Shown in pieces: positions 1 through 8,035 of a stretch of 16,817 nt of DNA. Numbering within the stretch: position 1 is the stretch's first letter; each line of letters opens with the position of its first letter. This DNA comes from Streptococcus sp. GTDB taxonomy: Bacteria > Bacillota > Bacilli > Lactobacillales > Streptococcaceae. A program made the position numbers and the translations under genes. The stretch is taken from NCBI RefSeq assembly GCF_030825805.1, contig NZ_JAPJPF010000043.1:1-16817 (forward strand). The letters run 5' to 3'. The notes beneath the pieces were generated by a model. The model searched no databases, was not told the origin of the DNA, and was given only the letters and a program-made list of their open reading frames with translations.

Positions 1-767
1 ACCAAGCAAGTCGCGTCATGGGAGAAAATCCAGATCGTAAATTTGCGATCATTACTGGATTAAACCTTCCGATGTTGATTCAAGCTTATACAGAGCGTTT
101 GATGGATACAAATGCTGGCGTTGATCAAGTTGCTGCAAACATCATCAAAGAATCTAAAGATGGAATCAAAGCTCTTCCAGAAGAATTGAATCCTGTCGAA
201 GAAGCAAGCACTGCTTCCGCTGCCCCTGTTGCCCAAGCTGCTATTCCAGAAGGAACAGTGATCGGAGATGGCAAGCTCAAGATTAATCTTGCTCGCTTAG
301 ATACTCGTCTCCTTCATGGACAAGTCGCTACTGCTTGGACTCCTGATTCAAAAGCAGATCGCATTATCGTTGCTTCAGACTCAGTTGCCAAAGATGAACT
401 TCGTAAAGAGTTGATCAAGCAAGCAGCACCAAATGGTGTCAAAGCAAATGTTGTCCCAATTCAGAAATTGATCGACGTTGCAAAAGATCCACGCTTTGGT
501 GAAACACATGCTTTGATCTTATTTGAAACACCTCAAGATGCCCTTCGTGCCATCGAGGGTGGTGTTCCGATTAAAACCTTGAACGTTGGTTCAATGGCCC
601 ACTCAACTGGTAAAACCATGGTTAACAATGTCTTGTCAATGGATAAAGAGGATGTGGCTACATTTGAAAAAATGCGTGATCTTGGAGTGGAATTTGATGT
701 CCGTAAAGTACCAAATGACTCTAAGAAAGATTTGTTTGACTTAATTAACAAAGCGAACGTTCAATAA
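1..767 (+). CDS. manL: Mannose-family PTS EIIAB component ManL (5' truncated)
   Basis: Cytoplasmic subunit of the mannose/glucose-type phosphotransferase permease. It takes phosphate from HPr on its IIA domain and passes it through IIB to sugar bound by the ManM/ManN membrane unit. The reading frame is open from base 3, so the gene starts left of the window; roughly the first 75 residues of IIA, including its active-site His, are missing, judged against the usual length of about 330. The visible part has the end of IIA (conserved [19 protein letters not shown]), an Ala/Pro/Glu-rich linker, and then the IIB domain. The IIB phosphorylation site is the His of [11 protein letters not shown], codon 315-317. 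The Met codon at 18 is internal. manM follows after 27 nt, so this is the start of the manLMN operon; its promoter lies outside the window. Confidence 0.96.
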   Translation, partial: QASRVMGENPDRKFAIITGLNLPMLIQAYTERLMDTNAGVDQVAANIIKESKDGIKALPEELNPVEEASTASAAPVAQAAIPEGTVIGDGKLKINLARLDTRLLHGQVATAWTPDSKADRIIVASDSVAKDELRKELIKQAAPNGVKANVVPIQKLIDVAKDPRFGETHALILFETPQDALRAIEGGVPIKTLNVGSMAHSTGKTMVNNVLSMDKEDVATFEKMRDLGVEFDVRKVPNDSKKDLFDLINKANVQ

Positions 768-794
768 TCGATTACTTACGAAAGGATTTTAAAC

Positions 795-1598
795 ATGTCT
801 ATTATTTCTATGGTATTAGTGGTCGTTGTTGCCTTCTTAGCAGGTCTTGAAGGTATCCTTGACCAATTCCAATTCCACCAACCACTTGTTGCTTGTACCT
901 TAATCGGTTTGGTAACAGGTAACTTGACTGCCGGTGTTATGCTTGGTGGTTCCCTTCAATTACTTGCACTTGGCTGGGCCAACATTGGTGCCGCAGTTGC
1001 ACCCGACGCTGCTCTTGCATCAGTCGCTGCTGCCATCATCATGGTACTTGGGGGAGACTTCAGTGCAAAAGGAATCGCTGTGGCTCAAGGTGTAGCTATT
1101 CCACTTGCAGTTGCTGGTCTTTTCTTGACCATGATCGTCCGTACTCTCTCCGTTGGTTTGGTCCACACTGCCGATGCTGCTGCTAAAAAAGGTGATATCA
1201 AAGGCGTAGAACGCGCTCACTTTGTAGCACTTCTCCTTCAAGGTCTTCGTATCGCCATTCCTGCAGCCCTTCTTTTGATGATCCCTGCTGACACTGTTAA
1301 AGGTGCTCTTGAAGCGATGCCTGCTTGGTTGTCAGACGGTATGCAAATCGGTGGTGGTATGGTCGTAGCCGTTGGTTACGCCATGGTTATCAACATGATG
1401 GCAAGTCGTGAAGTTTGGCCATTCTTTGCCATTGGTTTTGCTCTTGCTGCCGTTAGCCAATTGACCTTGATTGCTCTTGGTGCAATTGGTGTTGCCCTTG
1501 CCTTGATCTACCTTTCTCTCTCTAAGAAAGGTGGCAATGGAGGTGGCGGAGTTGCTACTTCTAATGACCCAATCGGCGATATCCTTGAAGACTATTAA
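795..1598 (+). CDS. manM: Mannose-family PTS EIIC membrane component ManM
   Basis: Integral membrane subunit that, with EIID, forms the sugar channel of the mannose/glucose PTS. The 267-residue length is normal for the family. It is almost entirely hydrophobic, with several membrane-spanning stretches. The conserved N-terminal EIIC block HQPLVACTLIGLVTGN is followed by GVMLGGSLQLLALGWANIGA, typical of ManY/ManM proteins. The C-terminus is short, polar and Gly-rich (GGNGGGG), then acidic. An AAAGGA-like ribosome site lies 8-10 nt before the ATG. It sits between manL (27 nt) and manN (18 nt) in one operon. Family members also serve as receptors for class IIa bacteriocins, which is general knowledge and not readable here. 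Confidence 0.96.
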   Translation: MSIISMVLVVVVAFLAGLEGILDQFQFHQPLVACTLIGLVTGNLTAGVMLGGSLQLLALGWANIGAAVAPDAALASVAAAIIMVLGGDFSAKGIAVAQGVAIPLAVAGLFLTMIVRTLSVGLVHTADAAAKKGDIKGVERAHFVALLLQGLRIAIPAALLLMIPADTVKGALEAMPAWLSDGMQIGGGMVVAVGYAMVINMMASREVWPFFAIGFALAAVSQLTLIALGAIGVALALIYLSLSKKGGNGGGGVATSNDPIGDILEDY

Positions 1599-1616
1599 GA
1601 AAGGTGTGACACTATC

Positions 1617-2528
1617 ATGACTGAAAAATTACAATTATCTAAATCAGATCGTCAAAAAGTTTGGTGGCGTTCAACCTTCTTGCAAGGTTCTTGGAACTAT
1701 GAACGGATGCAAAACTTGGGTTGGGCTTACTCATTGATCCCAGCTATCAAAAAACTTTACACGAAGAAAGAAGACCAAGCGGCAGCTCTTGAGCGTCACA
1801 TGGAGTTCTTCAACACTCACCCATACGTAGCTGCTCCAATCATCGGGGTAACTCTTGCCCTTGAAGAAGAAAAAGCAAACGGAGCTGCTATTGATGATGC
1901 TGCTATCCAAGGGGTGAAAATCGGTATGATGGGGCCTTTGGCTGGTATTGGAGATCCAGTCTTCTGGTTTACAGTTCGTCCAATCTTGGGAGCTCTTGGA
2001 GCATCTCTTGCCTTAACTGGTAACATCCTTGGTCCACTCATCTTCTTCTTTGCATGGAACGCAATTCGTATGTCCTTCTTGTGGTACACCCAAGAACTCG
2101 GATACAAAGCAGGTTCTGAAATTACTAAAGATATGTCTGGTGGTATCTTGCAAGACATCACAAAAGGTGCATCTATCCTTGGTATGTTCATCCTCGCTGT
2201 CTTAGTAGAACGTTGGGTATCGATTAAATTCGTCTTCAATGTTTCTTCTGTCAAATTAGATGACAAGGCTTATATCCACTGGGATAAACTTCCTGAAGGA
2301 TACAAGGGAATCCAAGAAGCCTTCGCTCAAGTTGGTTCAGGCCTATCTCAAACACCTGAAAAAGTTACAACTTTCCAACAAAACTTGGATTCATTGATTC
2401 CTGGTTTGATGGGATTACTTCTTACTTTTGCTTGTATGTGGTTGCTTAAGAAAAAAGTATCTCCTATCACCATCATTATCGCCCTCTTTGTCATCGGTGT
2501 CTTGGCACACGTTGCTGGCTTGATGTAA
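1617..2528 (+). CDS. manN: Mannose-family PTS EIID membrane component ManN
   Basis: Second membrane subunit of the mannose/glucose PTS, pairing with ManM to form the transport path. The 303-residue length is normal. Family hallmarks are the N-terminal block FLQGSWNYERMQNLGWAYSL and the conserved GMMGPLAGIGDPVFWFTVRP motif near residues 100-120. The C-terminus ends in two hydrophobic segments (LIPGLMGLLLTFACMWLL and TIIIALFVIGVLAHVAGLM). An AGAAAGGTG ribosome site overlaps the end of manM. A perfect hairpin terminator starts 10 nt after the stop, marking the end of the manLMN transcription unit. Confidence 0.96.
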   Translation: MTEKLQLSKSDRQKVWWRSTFLQGSWNYERMQNLGWAYSLIPAIKKLYTKKEDQAAALERHMEFFNTHPYVAAPIIGVTLALEEEKANGAAIDDAAIQGVKIGMMGPLAGIGDPVFWFTVRPILGALGASLALTGNILGPLIFFFAWNAIRMSFLWYTQELGYKAGSEITKDMSGGILQDITKGASILGMFILAVLVERWVSIKFVFNVSSVKLDDKAYIHWDKLPEGYKGIQEAFAQVGSGLSQTPEKVTTFQQNLDSLIPGLMGLLLTFACMWLLKKKVSPITIIIALFVIGVLAHVAGLM

Positions 2529-2537
2529 GCAAAAATC

Positions 2538-2569
2538 AATAAAAAGAAGGTTTCGGCCTTCTTTTTATT
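2538..2569. terminator. Rho-independent terminator of manLMN
   Basis: A perfect 13-bp inverted repeat (AATAAAAAGAAGG / CCTTCTTTTTATT) closes a 6-nt loop (TTTCGG). The right arm supplies the T-run for the plus strand. The arm A-run would give a T-run on the other strand too, but no minus-strand gene ends here. Confidence 0.9.
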
Positions 2570-2570
2570 A

Positions 2571-2579
2571 TGATATAAT
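2571..2579 (+). promoter_or_regulatory. Extended -10 promoter for the DUF956 gene
   Basis: TGATATAAT is a perfect extended -10 (TGn plus TATAAT) directly after the manN terminator. No good -35 lies 17 nt upstream (TTTCGG, inside the terminator loop), which is tolerable for extended -10 promoters. The start of transcription would be near 2586, about 20 nt before the gene. It suggests the small gene can be transcribed apart from manLMN. Confidence 0.6.
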
Positions 2580-2606
2580 AGAATTACTTGAAATCAGGAG
2601 GAAAGA

Positions 2607-2975
2607 ATGGCGCAATCGCAGAATAAAACCGTTGAATTCCATACCACAGGAGTCTCTTATCTAGGAGTGGGAGGAAAGGTTGGAAAAATTTTAGTTGGAG
2701 ACGTGGCTTTTGAATTTTATGCAGATGCTAATGTAGAAGACTACGTCCAAATTCCCTGGAAAGAAATCGAACAGATTGGAGCCAACGTATCCGGGCGTAA
2801 AATTAGCCGCCATTTTGAAATCTATACCAAGGAAAGCAAATTCCTGTTTGCTTCTAAAGACTCGGGAAAAATCTTAAAAATTGCCCGTGAACACCTTGGA
2901 AATGATAAAATTGTCAAATTGCCGACCTTGATCCAAACCATCGCAGCTAAAATAAAAAATCTATTTGCAAAATAG
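2607..2975 (+). CDS. manO: DUF956 family protein (ManO-like)
   Basis: Small cytoplasmic protein of the DUF956 family, which in streptococci, lactococci and lactobacilli is regularly linked to mannose PTS operons and is often called ManO. Its biochemical role is not established; a regulatory role in PTS expression or activity is inferred from linkage only. The 122 residues have no signal peptide or membrane segment. The N-terminal two thirds read as alternating beta strands (SYLGVGGKVGKILVGDVAFEF, IPWKEIEQIGANV, FEIYTKESKFLFAS) followed by a helix, a pattern reminiscent of PH/GRAM-like folds (inference). A strong AGGAGG site lies at 2596-2601. The gene's end overlaps the -35 of the serS promoter. 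Confidence 0.88.
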   Translation: MAQSQNKTVEFHTTGVSYLGVGGKVGKILVGDVAFEFYADANVEDYVQIPWKEIEQIGANVSGRKISRHFEIYTKESKFLFASKDSGKILKIAREHLGNDKIVKLPTLIQTIAAKIKNLFAK

Positions 2976-2993
2976 CTTCTTTTCTTGTATAAT
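2965..2993 (+). promoter_or_regulatory. serS promoter
   Basis: The -35 TTGCAA (2965-2970) lies inside the last codons of the DUF956 gene, and the -10 TATAAT (2988-2993) follows after an exact 17-nt spacer. The expected start near 2999-3000 coincides with the 5' base of the T-box Stem I, which supports the assignment. Confidence 0.75.
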
Positions 2994-2998
2994 AAACA

Positions 2999-3177
2999 AA
3001 AACGGATAAGTAAGTTAAGAGGCTCTTTCAGAAAGTCTGCGGTTGCTGTGAGCAGATAGAAACCTTAATTGAAATTCTACCGTTTCTTTAAAATACAATA
3101 TTGAATCAAGTGCACACCTGTGAAGTTGGATGGAACCGTGGCCCTGCCACTCCAACACTATAACAGGTGTGTTTTTT
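2999..3177 (+). promoter_or_regulatory. T-box leader (tRNA-Ser responsive) of serS
   Basis: Leader RNA that senses uncharged tRNA-Ser and controls read-through into serS. Stem I is closed by AAACGG (3000-3005) with CCGTTT (3080-3085). Its left side carries the AGTA motif (3009-3012). Its right side carries the specifier TCT (Ser, 3076-3078) followed by the conserved purine A3079. The apical hairpin is TCTGC / GCAGA around a GGTTGCTGTGA loop. The T-box element GGATGGAACCGTG at 3128-3140 resembles the family consensus. The antiterminator pairs GTTGGA (3125-3130) with TCCAAC (3151-3156) and GTGGC (3138-3142) with GCCAC (3146-3150), leaving the TGGAACC bulge that contacts the tRNA acceptor end. 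The terminator is listed separately. Confidence 0.9.
3113..3177 (+). terminator. T-box regulated terminator upstream of serS
   Basis: CACACCTGT (3113-3121) pairs perfectly with ACAGGTGTG (3163-3171), followed by six T. The 9-bp stem encloses the whole antiterminator hairpin, where one would expect it to compete for the same bases. A weaker alternative is AACAC (3154-3158) with GTGTT (3169-3173), which would compete with the antiterminator. Confidence 0.75.
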
Positions 3178-3192
3178 GTTAAAGGAGAAGCT

Positions 3193-4470
3193 ATGTTAGA
3201 TATTAAACGAATTCGTACCGATTTTGATACGGTTGCTGAAAAATTGGCGACACGTGGGGTAGACGCTGCTATCTTAAATGAGATGAAGGAAATCGATGCT
3301 AAACGTCGTGACATCTTAGTCAAGGTTGAAACCCTCAAGGCAGAGCGTAACACCGTTTCTGCTGAAATTGCTCAAGCCAAACGCAACAAGGAAAATGCAG
3401 ACGACAAGATTGCTGCCATGCAAACCCTATCTGCTGAAGTCAAAGCGCTAGATGCAGAATTAGCGGAAATCGATGCTAAATTGACAGAATTTACCACTAC
3501 TCTTCCAAACATCCCAGCTGATAGTGTTCCTATTGGTGCAGACGAGGACGATAACGTAGAAGTTCGCCGTTGGGGAACTCCTCGTGAGTTTGACTTTGAA
3601 CCAAAAGCCCACTGGGATCTTGGCGAGGACTTAGACATCCTTGACTGGGAACGTGGTGGGAAAGTCACTGGTGCCCGCTTCCTTTTCTATAAAGGCCTGG
3701 GAGCTCGTTTGGAACGTGCTATCTACAACTTTATGCTAGATGAACACGGTAAGGAAGGCTATACTGAAGTCATCACCCCTTACATGGTCAACCATGACTC
3801 TATGTTTGGTACTGGGCAATATCCAAAATTTAAGGAAGATACTTTTGAACTCAGCGATACTAACTATGTCTTGATTCCAACTGCTGAAGTGCCTCTAACG
3901 AACTACTACCGTGATGAAATCATCGATGGCAAAGATCTACCAATCTACTTTACTGCTATGAGTCCATCATTCCGTTCAGAAGCTGGTTCAGCTGGTCGTG
4001 ATACTCGTGGCTTGATCCGCCTTCACCAATTCCACAAGGTTGAAATGGTCAAATTTGCCAAACCGGAAGAATCATACGAAGAATTGGAGAAAATGACAGC
4101 CAACGCTGAAAACATCCTTCAAAAACTAAACTTGCCATACCGTGTTGTTGCTCTTTCTACAGGAGATATGGGCTTCTCAGCTGCTAAGACTTATGACTTG
4201 GAAGTTTGGATTCCTGCACAAAATACTTACCGTGAAATCTCAAGCTGTTCCAATACAGAAGATTTCCAAGCCCGTCGTGCGCAAATCCGTTACCGTGATG
4301 AAGCAGATGGTAAAGTGAAACTTCTTCACACCTTGAATGGTTCTGGATTGGCTGTTGGACGTACCGTCGCTGCTATTCTTGAAAACTATCAAAACGCAGA
4401 TGGTTCTGTAACCATTCCAGAAGTCCTTCGTCCATACATGGGTGGAGCTGAAGTTATTGCACCAAAATAA
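3193..4470 (+). CDS. serS: Seryl-tRNA synthetase
   Basis: Class II aminoacyl-tRNA synthetase that charges tRNA-Ser with serine (and tRNA-Sec where present); a cytoplasmic homodimer. The 425 residues match the usual length. Residues about 1-110 form the N-terminal tRNA-binding arm with a long Lys/Glu/Ala-rich antiparallel coiled coil. The catalytic domain follows, with the serine-binding TAEVPLTN (230-237), motif 2 around [14 protein letters not shown] (260-273), and motif 3 [18 protein letters not shown] (383-400). The start at 3193 is chosen because AAAGGAG lies 5-8 nt before it and MLDIKRIR is the family N-terminus. An in-frame ATG at 3130 lies inside the antiterminator and is rejected. The gene is transcribed alone, from its own promoter through the T-box to a bidirectional terminator. 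Confidence 0.98.
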   Translation: MLDIKRIRTDFDTVAEKLATRGVDAAILNEMKEIDAKRRDILVKVETLKAERNTVSAEIAQAKRNKENADDKIAAMQTLSAEVKALDAELAEIDAKLTEFTTTLPNIPADSVPIGADEDDNVEVRRWGTPREFDFEPKAHWDLGEDLDILDWERGGKVTGARFLFYKGLGARLERAIYNFMLDEHGKEGYTEVITPYMVNHDSMFGTGQYPKFKEDTFELSDTNYVLIPTAEVPLTNYYRDEIIDGKDLPIYFTAMSPSFRSEAGSAGRDTRGLIRLHQFHKVEMVKFAKPEESYEELEKMTANAENILQKLNLPYRVVALSTGDMGFSAAKTYDLEVWIPAQNTYREISSCSNTEDFQARRAQIRYRDEADGKVKLLHTLNGSGLAVGRTVAAILENYQNADGSVTIPEVLRPYMGGAEVIAPK

Positions 4471-4478
4471 GATAAGAT

Positions 4479-4517
4479 AAAAAAACTGAGTCTTGCATCT
4501 GCAAGCTCAGTTTTTTT
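4479..4517. terminator. Bidirectional terminator between serS and accA
   Basis: Seven A, then ACTGAG-T-CTTGC (left arm), loop ATCT, then GCAAG-CTCAGT and seven T. The stem is interrupted by one bulged T. Convergent genes on both sides (serS, stop 8 nt before; accA, whose stop codon lies inside the T-run at 4516-4518) can both use it. Confidence 0.9.
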
Positions 4518-5286
4518 AATATTTACGAAAACGCTGGTAGCGTTGCTCTAGCAGATCTTCGAGAGACAAAGCTTGTAGTTCCTTCAATTCTGCTTGAATT
4601 TCCTTCTTCACTTGAGCTAGTAGTTCTCCATTTGAGAAACCATGCTCCGGAATCACCTTGTCCACAATATCCATATTTAACAACTCATGCGAAGTAATCT
4701 TCATCAACTCAGCAGCTTCCATGGCACGGCTTCCATCTTTCCATAGAATAGAAGCAAATCCTTCTGGACTCAAGACGGCATAGATAGAGTTCTCCAACAT
4801 CCAGACCTTGTCCGCTACAGCCAGAGCAAGGGCGCCACCTGAGCCTCCTTCTCCGATGATAATTGCAATAATCGGAACCTTTAAATCACTCATTTCCATG
4901 AGGTTACGCGCGATAGCCTCACCCTGTCCCCGTTCTTCAGCGCCAACACCCGGATAAGCACCCGCGGTATTGATGAAGGTTACTACTGGACGACCAAACT
5001 TCTCCGCCTGTTTCATCAGACGCAAAGCTTTTCGATAACCTTCAGGGTGGGGTTGACCAAAGTTTCTACTGAGGTTATCCTGAAGATTCTTTCCTTTTTG
5101 AATCCCGACAACCGTTACCGCTTGATCTCCAAGCCAACCAATTCCACCAATCACTGCACCGTCATCTCGGAAATTCCGATCTCCATGTAGTTCGATAAAG
5201 TTTTCAAAAATTCCATGAGCATAATCAAGAGCTGTCAAACGTCCTTGGTCACGAGCTTCTTTAATAATTTGTGTTATTCTTGTCAT
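4516..5286 (-). CDS. accA: Acetyl-CoA carboxylase carboxyltransferase subunit alpha
   Basis: Alpha half of the carboxyltransferase that moves CO2 from carboxybiotin on AccB to acetyl-CoA, giving malonyl-CoA. The 256 residues match the short Firmicutes form. Crotonase-fold signatures include [20 protein letters not shown] (106-125) and the Gly-rich [20 protein letters not shown] (145-164), which build the acetyl-CoA pocket and oxyanion hole. The N-terminal segment ([20 protein letters not shown]) is typical. The ATG overlaps the accD stop by one base (TAATG), so the two subunits of the heterotetramer are probably translationally coupled. It is the last gene of the fab-acc cluster. Confidence 0.97.
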   Translation of the reverse strand: MTRITQIIKEARDQGRLTALDYAHGIFENFIELHGDRNFRDDGAVIGGIGWLGDQAVTVVGIQKGKNLQDNLSRNFGQPHPEGYRKALRLMKQAEKFGRPVVTFINTAGAYPGVGAEERGQGEAIARNLMEMSDLKVPIIAIIIGEGGSGGALALAVADKVWMLENSIYAVLSPEGFASILWKDGSRAMEAAELMKITSHELLNMDIVDKVIPEHGFSNGELLAQVKKEIQAELKELQALSLEDLLEQRYQRFRKY

Positions 5287-6146
5287 TACTTCCCTCCATG
5301 AAAGGCTAACAAGTCTGCGATTGTTGAACGCATATCACTACGCTGGACAATCACATCCACAAAGCCATGCTCTTGTAAAAATTCAGCCTTTTGGAAATTA
5401 TCCGGCAACTGTTCCCGCACGGTTGACTCGATCACTCGACGACCTGCAAATCCCACAAGGGCTTGACTCTCTGCAATGATGATATCCCCTTCCATTGCAA
5501 ATGACGCCGTTACCCCTCCTGTTGTTGGGTCTGTTAGAACGGTAAGATAAAACAAGCCTGCTTTTGAGTGTCTTTGAACAGCTGCAGAGATTTTAGCCAT
5601 CTGCATCAAACTGACGATTCCTTCTTGCATCCGAGCACCACCAGAAGCTGTAAAGAGCACGACTGGGAGCTTTTCTTCTGTCGCCAATTCAAATAGGCGG
5701 GTAATCTTTTCACCGACCACAGAGCCCATAGAAGCCATGATAAAATTGGAATCCATAATACCAAGAGCGACTTTATGGCCCCCGATCTTTGCAGTTCCTG
5801 TTAACACAGCCTCATCAAGCCCTGTTAATTCACGAACAGTCGCCAATTTCTTCTTGTAGTTTGGAAACTTAAGCGGGTCCTTGGTCTCAATACCCGTAAA
5901 CAGTTCAATAAAGCTTCCTGGATCAATCGTCAATTGAAGCCGTTCTACAGCAGAAATACGGAAGGTATAGCCACACTTAGGACACAGACGTTCACTTCCT
6001 AGATCCTTTTGGTAAATGGTATGTTTACAGCCCGGACACTGAGAAAACAACTCATCTGGAACCTCTGGTTTCGGCTGAGGTGCTTCAATGGCCGACCGAT
6101 TGGGATTAATTCGAATGTACTTATCTTTTTTAGAAAATAAAGCCAT
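5286..6146 (-). CDS. accD: Acetyl-CoA carboxylase carboxyltransferase subunit beta
   Basis: Beta half of the acetyl-CoA carboxyltransferase; pairs with AccA in an alpha2beta2 complex. The 286 residues carry an N-terminal four-Cys zinc ribbon (CPGC at 37-40 and CPKC at 55-58). The crotonase-like domain follows, with [12 protein letters not shown] and [19 protein letters not shown]. The start [18 protein letters not shown] is the usual streptococcal N-terminus and has AAGGAG about 5 nt upstream. An in-frame ATG at 6194 would add 16 residues but lies inside an intercistronic hairpin, with AAGGA directly abutting it, so it is unlikely. An 88-nt gap separates it from accC, the largest gap in the distal half of the cluster. 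Confidence 0.96.
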   Translation of the reverse strand: MALFSKKDKYIRINPNRSAIEAPQPKPEVPDELFSQCPGCKHTIYQKDLGSERLCPKCGYTFRISAVERLQLTIDPGSFIELFTGIETKDPLKFPNYKKKLATVRELTGLDEAVLTGTAKIGGHKVALGIMDSNFIMASMGSVVGEKITRLFELATEEKLPVVLFTASGGARMQEGIVSLMQMAKISAAVQRHSKAGLFYLTVLTDPTTGGVTASFAMEGDIIIAESQALVGFAGRRVIESTVREQLPDNFQKAEFLQEHGFVDVIVQRSDMRSTIADLLAFHGGK

Positions 6147-6169
6147 CAACTTCTCCTTACTTGGTAAAA

Positions 6170-6229
6170 GAACTTTGTAATTGTGCGCGTTCATTCCTTG
6201 TGAAAATGAATCTCACATTTACAAAGTTC
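6170..6229 (-). repeat. Intercistronic stem-loop between accC and accD
   Basis: Perfect 11-bp inverted repeat (GAACTTTGTAA at 6170-6180, TTACAAAGTTC at 6219-6229), continuing after one mismatch with 4 more pairs (6182-6185 with 6214-6217). A separate inner 6-bp stem is TTCATT (6190-6195) with AATGAA (6205-6210). In the accC-accD mRNA this makes a two-tier hairpin of 60 nt that ends 23 nt before the accD start. No T-run follows, so it is not a classical terminator. RNA processing, stabilisation or a protein site are possible; the role is unknown. Confidence 0.7.
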
Positions 6230-6234
6230 AATGC

Positions 6235-7602
6235 TTATTGATTTTTCTGATAATTTGGTAAAAATTTTTCCATCAGAAAGGCGGTATCGTAATCACCAGC
6301 AATCACATTCGAATCTGAAATCAAATCCAATTGGAAATCACTGTTGGTCATTACACCGTCAATTTCCAACTCATAGAGGGCGCGTTGCATCTTCATCAAG
6401 GCATCGAAACGATTCTCTCCATGGACAATGATTTTGGCAATCATACTATCGTAGTAAGGTGGAATCGTATAGCCAGGATAGACTGCAGAATCCACGCGCA
6501 AGCCAACCCCTCCACTTGGAAGGTAGAGATTGGTGATCTTTCCTGGACTTGGTGCAAAGTTAAAGGCAGGATTTTCCGCATTGATCCGGCATTCAATGGC
6601 ATGACCGGAAATTTGGATATCTTCTTGACGCACAGACAATTCTTGGCCTTCAGCAATCTTAATTTGCTCTTTCACGATATCAATTCCAGTGACAAATTCT
6701 GTCACGGGATGCTCAACTTGAACCCGAGTATTCATCTCCATGAAGTAAAATTCGCCTTTACCTTCATCGTAAAGAAACTCGATTGTCCCAGCATTTTCAT
6801 AGCCAACAGATTCTGCCGCGCGGACAGCTGCAGATCCGATTTGGTCTCGAATTGTCTTACCGATTGCTACGGATGGAGATTCTTCGAGGACTTTTTGGTT
6901 GTTTCTTTGAAGGGAACAATCCCGTTCACCCAAATGAACCACATGTCCAAATTGGTCAGCCAAAATTTGAACCTCAATATGACGAGCTGGGTAGATGACG
7001 CGTTCAAGGTACATAGCTCCATTGCCAAAGGCCGCCTTAGCTTCTGTCGAAGCAGATTCAAAAGCTGGAACTAGGTCCTCTGCCCGTTCTACTTTACGGA
7101 TACCTTTACCGCCACCTCCAGCTGACGCCTTCAGCATAACAGGATAGCCAATCCGATCAGCAACTTCCAAGGCTTCTTCAGCTGTATGAACTTCACCATC
7201 TGATCCTGGAATCACAGGTACGCCTGCTTTGATCATTTGTGCTCGGGCATTAATTTTATCACCCATCATATCCATAACAGATCCTGATGGTCCAATAAAC
7301 TTAATCCCTACTTCTTCACACATGGTGGCAAACTTCGAATTTTCACTCAAAAATCCAAATCCTGGGTGAATCGCTTCTGATCCAGTCAAAACTGCTGCAG
7401 ATAAAACAGCATTCATGTTCAAATAAGACTCGGTTGACTTGGCAGGCCCAATACAAACTGCTTCATCCGCTAGTAAGGTATGCAAGGCTTCTTTATCAGC
7501 CGTTGAATAGACAGCGACTGTTTCAATTCCTAATTCACGAGCAGCTCGAATAATCCGGACCGCAATTTCACCACGATTCGCGATTAAAATTTTTCGGAAC
7601 AT
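6235..7602 (-). CDS. accC: Biotin carboxylase subunit of acetyl-CoA carboxylase
   Basis: ATP-grasp enzyme that carboxylates the biotin on AccB using bicarbonate and ATP, the first half-reaction of malonyl-CoA formation. The 455-residue length is typical. The N-terminal domain begins FRKILIANRGEIAVRIIRA. The ATP-binding loop is KASAGGGGKGIR (158-169). The catalytic/metal block MEMNTRVQVEHPVTE starts near residue 288. The start at 7602 has a strong AGGGAGG site that overlaps the fabZ stop codon. The in-frame extension to 7629 (MQLVTREVS) would overlap fabZ and breaks the family N-terminus, so it is rejected. fabZ lies 10 nt upstream. Confidence 0.98.
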   Translation of the reverse strand: MFRKILIANRGEIAVRIIRAARELGIETVAVYSTADKEALHTLLADEAVCIGPAKSTESYLNMNAVLSAAVLTGSEAIHPGFGFLSENSKFATMCEEVGIKFIGPSGSVMDMMGDKINARAQMIKAGVPVIPGSDGEVHTAEEALEVADRIGYPVMLKASAGGGGKGIRKVERAEDLVPAFESASTEAKAAFGNGAMYLERVIYPARHIEVQILADQFGHVVHLGERDCSLQRNNQKVLEESPSVAIGKTIRDQIGSAAVRAAESVGYENAGTIEFLYDEGKGEFYFMEMNTRVQVEHPVTEFVTGIDIVKEQIKIAEGQELSVRQEDIQISGHAIECRINAENPAFNFAPSPGKITNLYLPSGGVGLRVDSAVYPGYTIPPYYDSMIAKIIVHGENRFDALMKMQRALYELEIDGVMTNSDFQLDLISDSNVIAGDYDTAFLMEKFLPNYQKNQ

Positions 7603-7612
7603 AGAAACCTCC

Positions 7613-8035
7613 CTAGTTACCAATTGCAAATGTTAGGGTCCCGCTAGCAGCTAATTTCCCATCGACTTCCGCTTTTGCTTCCACGACCGCAATCGAACCA
7701 CGACGCTTGACAAAGGTAGCCGTCATCACGAGCTGATCTCCCGGAACGACTTGTTTTTTAAATTTAACCTTATCCATTCCAGCGTAAAAGACTAATTTCC
7801 CTTTATTTTCTGGTTTGGATAATTCTAAGACACCGGCAGTTTGTGCCAAGGCTTCCATAATGAGGACACCTGGCATTACTGGGTAGCTTGGAAAGTGCCC
7901 ATTAAAGAAGGGCTCATTGATCGTCACATTCTTAATGGCTACAATCGTATCCTCACTTGTTTCAAGGACGCGATCCACCAACAACATCGGATAGCGATGC
8001 GGAAGAGCCTCTTTAATAGCTTGAATATCGATCAT
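7613..8035 (-). CDS. fabZ: 3-hydroxyacyl-ACP dehydratase FabZ
   Basis: Hot-dog-fold dehydratase converting 3-hydroxyacyl-ACP to trans-2-enoyl-ACP in each elongation cycle. The 140-residue length is normal. The catalytic His47 sits in [16 protein letters not shown] and the catalytic Glu61 in [12 protein letters not shown]. No fabA is visible; in streptococci unsaturated acids depend on FabM acting on the FabZ product, and both genes are in this cluster. The ATG overlaps the accB stop by four bases (ATGA), which suggests translational coupling. The stop is TAG, followed after 10 nt by accC. Confidence 0.97.
   Translation of the reverse strand: MIDIQAIKEALPHRYPMLLVDRVLETSEDTIVAIKNVTINEPFFNGHFPSYPVMPGVLIMEALAQTAGVLELSKPENKGKLVFYAGMDKVKFKKQVVPGDQLVMTATFVKRRGSIAVVEAKAEVDGKLAASGTLTFAIGN

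Noticed and set aside
1817..2266. Open frame of 149 codons on the minus strand
   Set aside because: Antisense to manN, no recognisable protein, no ribosome site.
3130..3192. In-frame upstream ATG extending SerRS by 21 residues
   Set aside because: It is within the T-box antiterminator, and the extension does not resemble SerRS; the ATG at 3193 has a good ribosome site.
6147..6194. Upstream ATG that would extend AccD by 16 residues or encode a leader peptide
   Set aside because: AAGGA directly abuts the ATG with no spacing, it sits in a hairpin, and the family N-terminus starts at 6146.
6331..7074. Long open frame of 247 codons on the plus strand
   Set aside because: It lies wholly antisense to accC, whose protein is clear; it has no family resemblance and no ribosome site I would trust. 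It is a shadow of accC codon usage.
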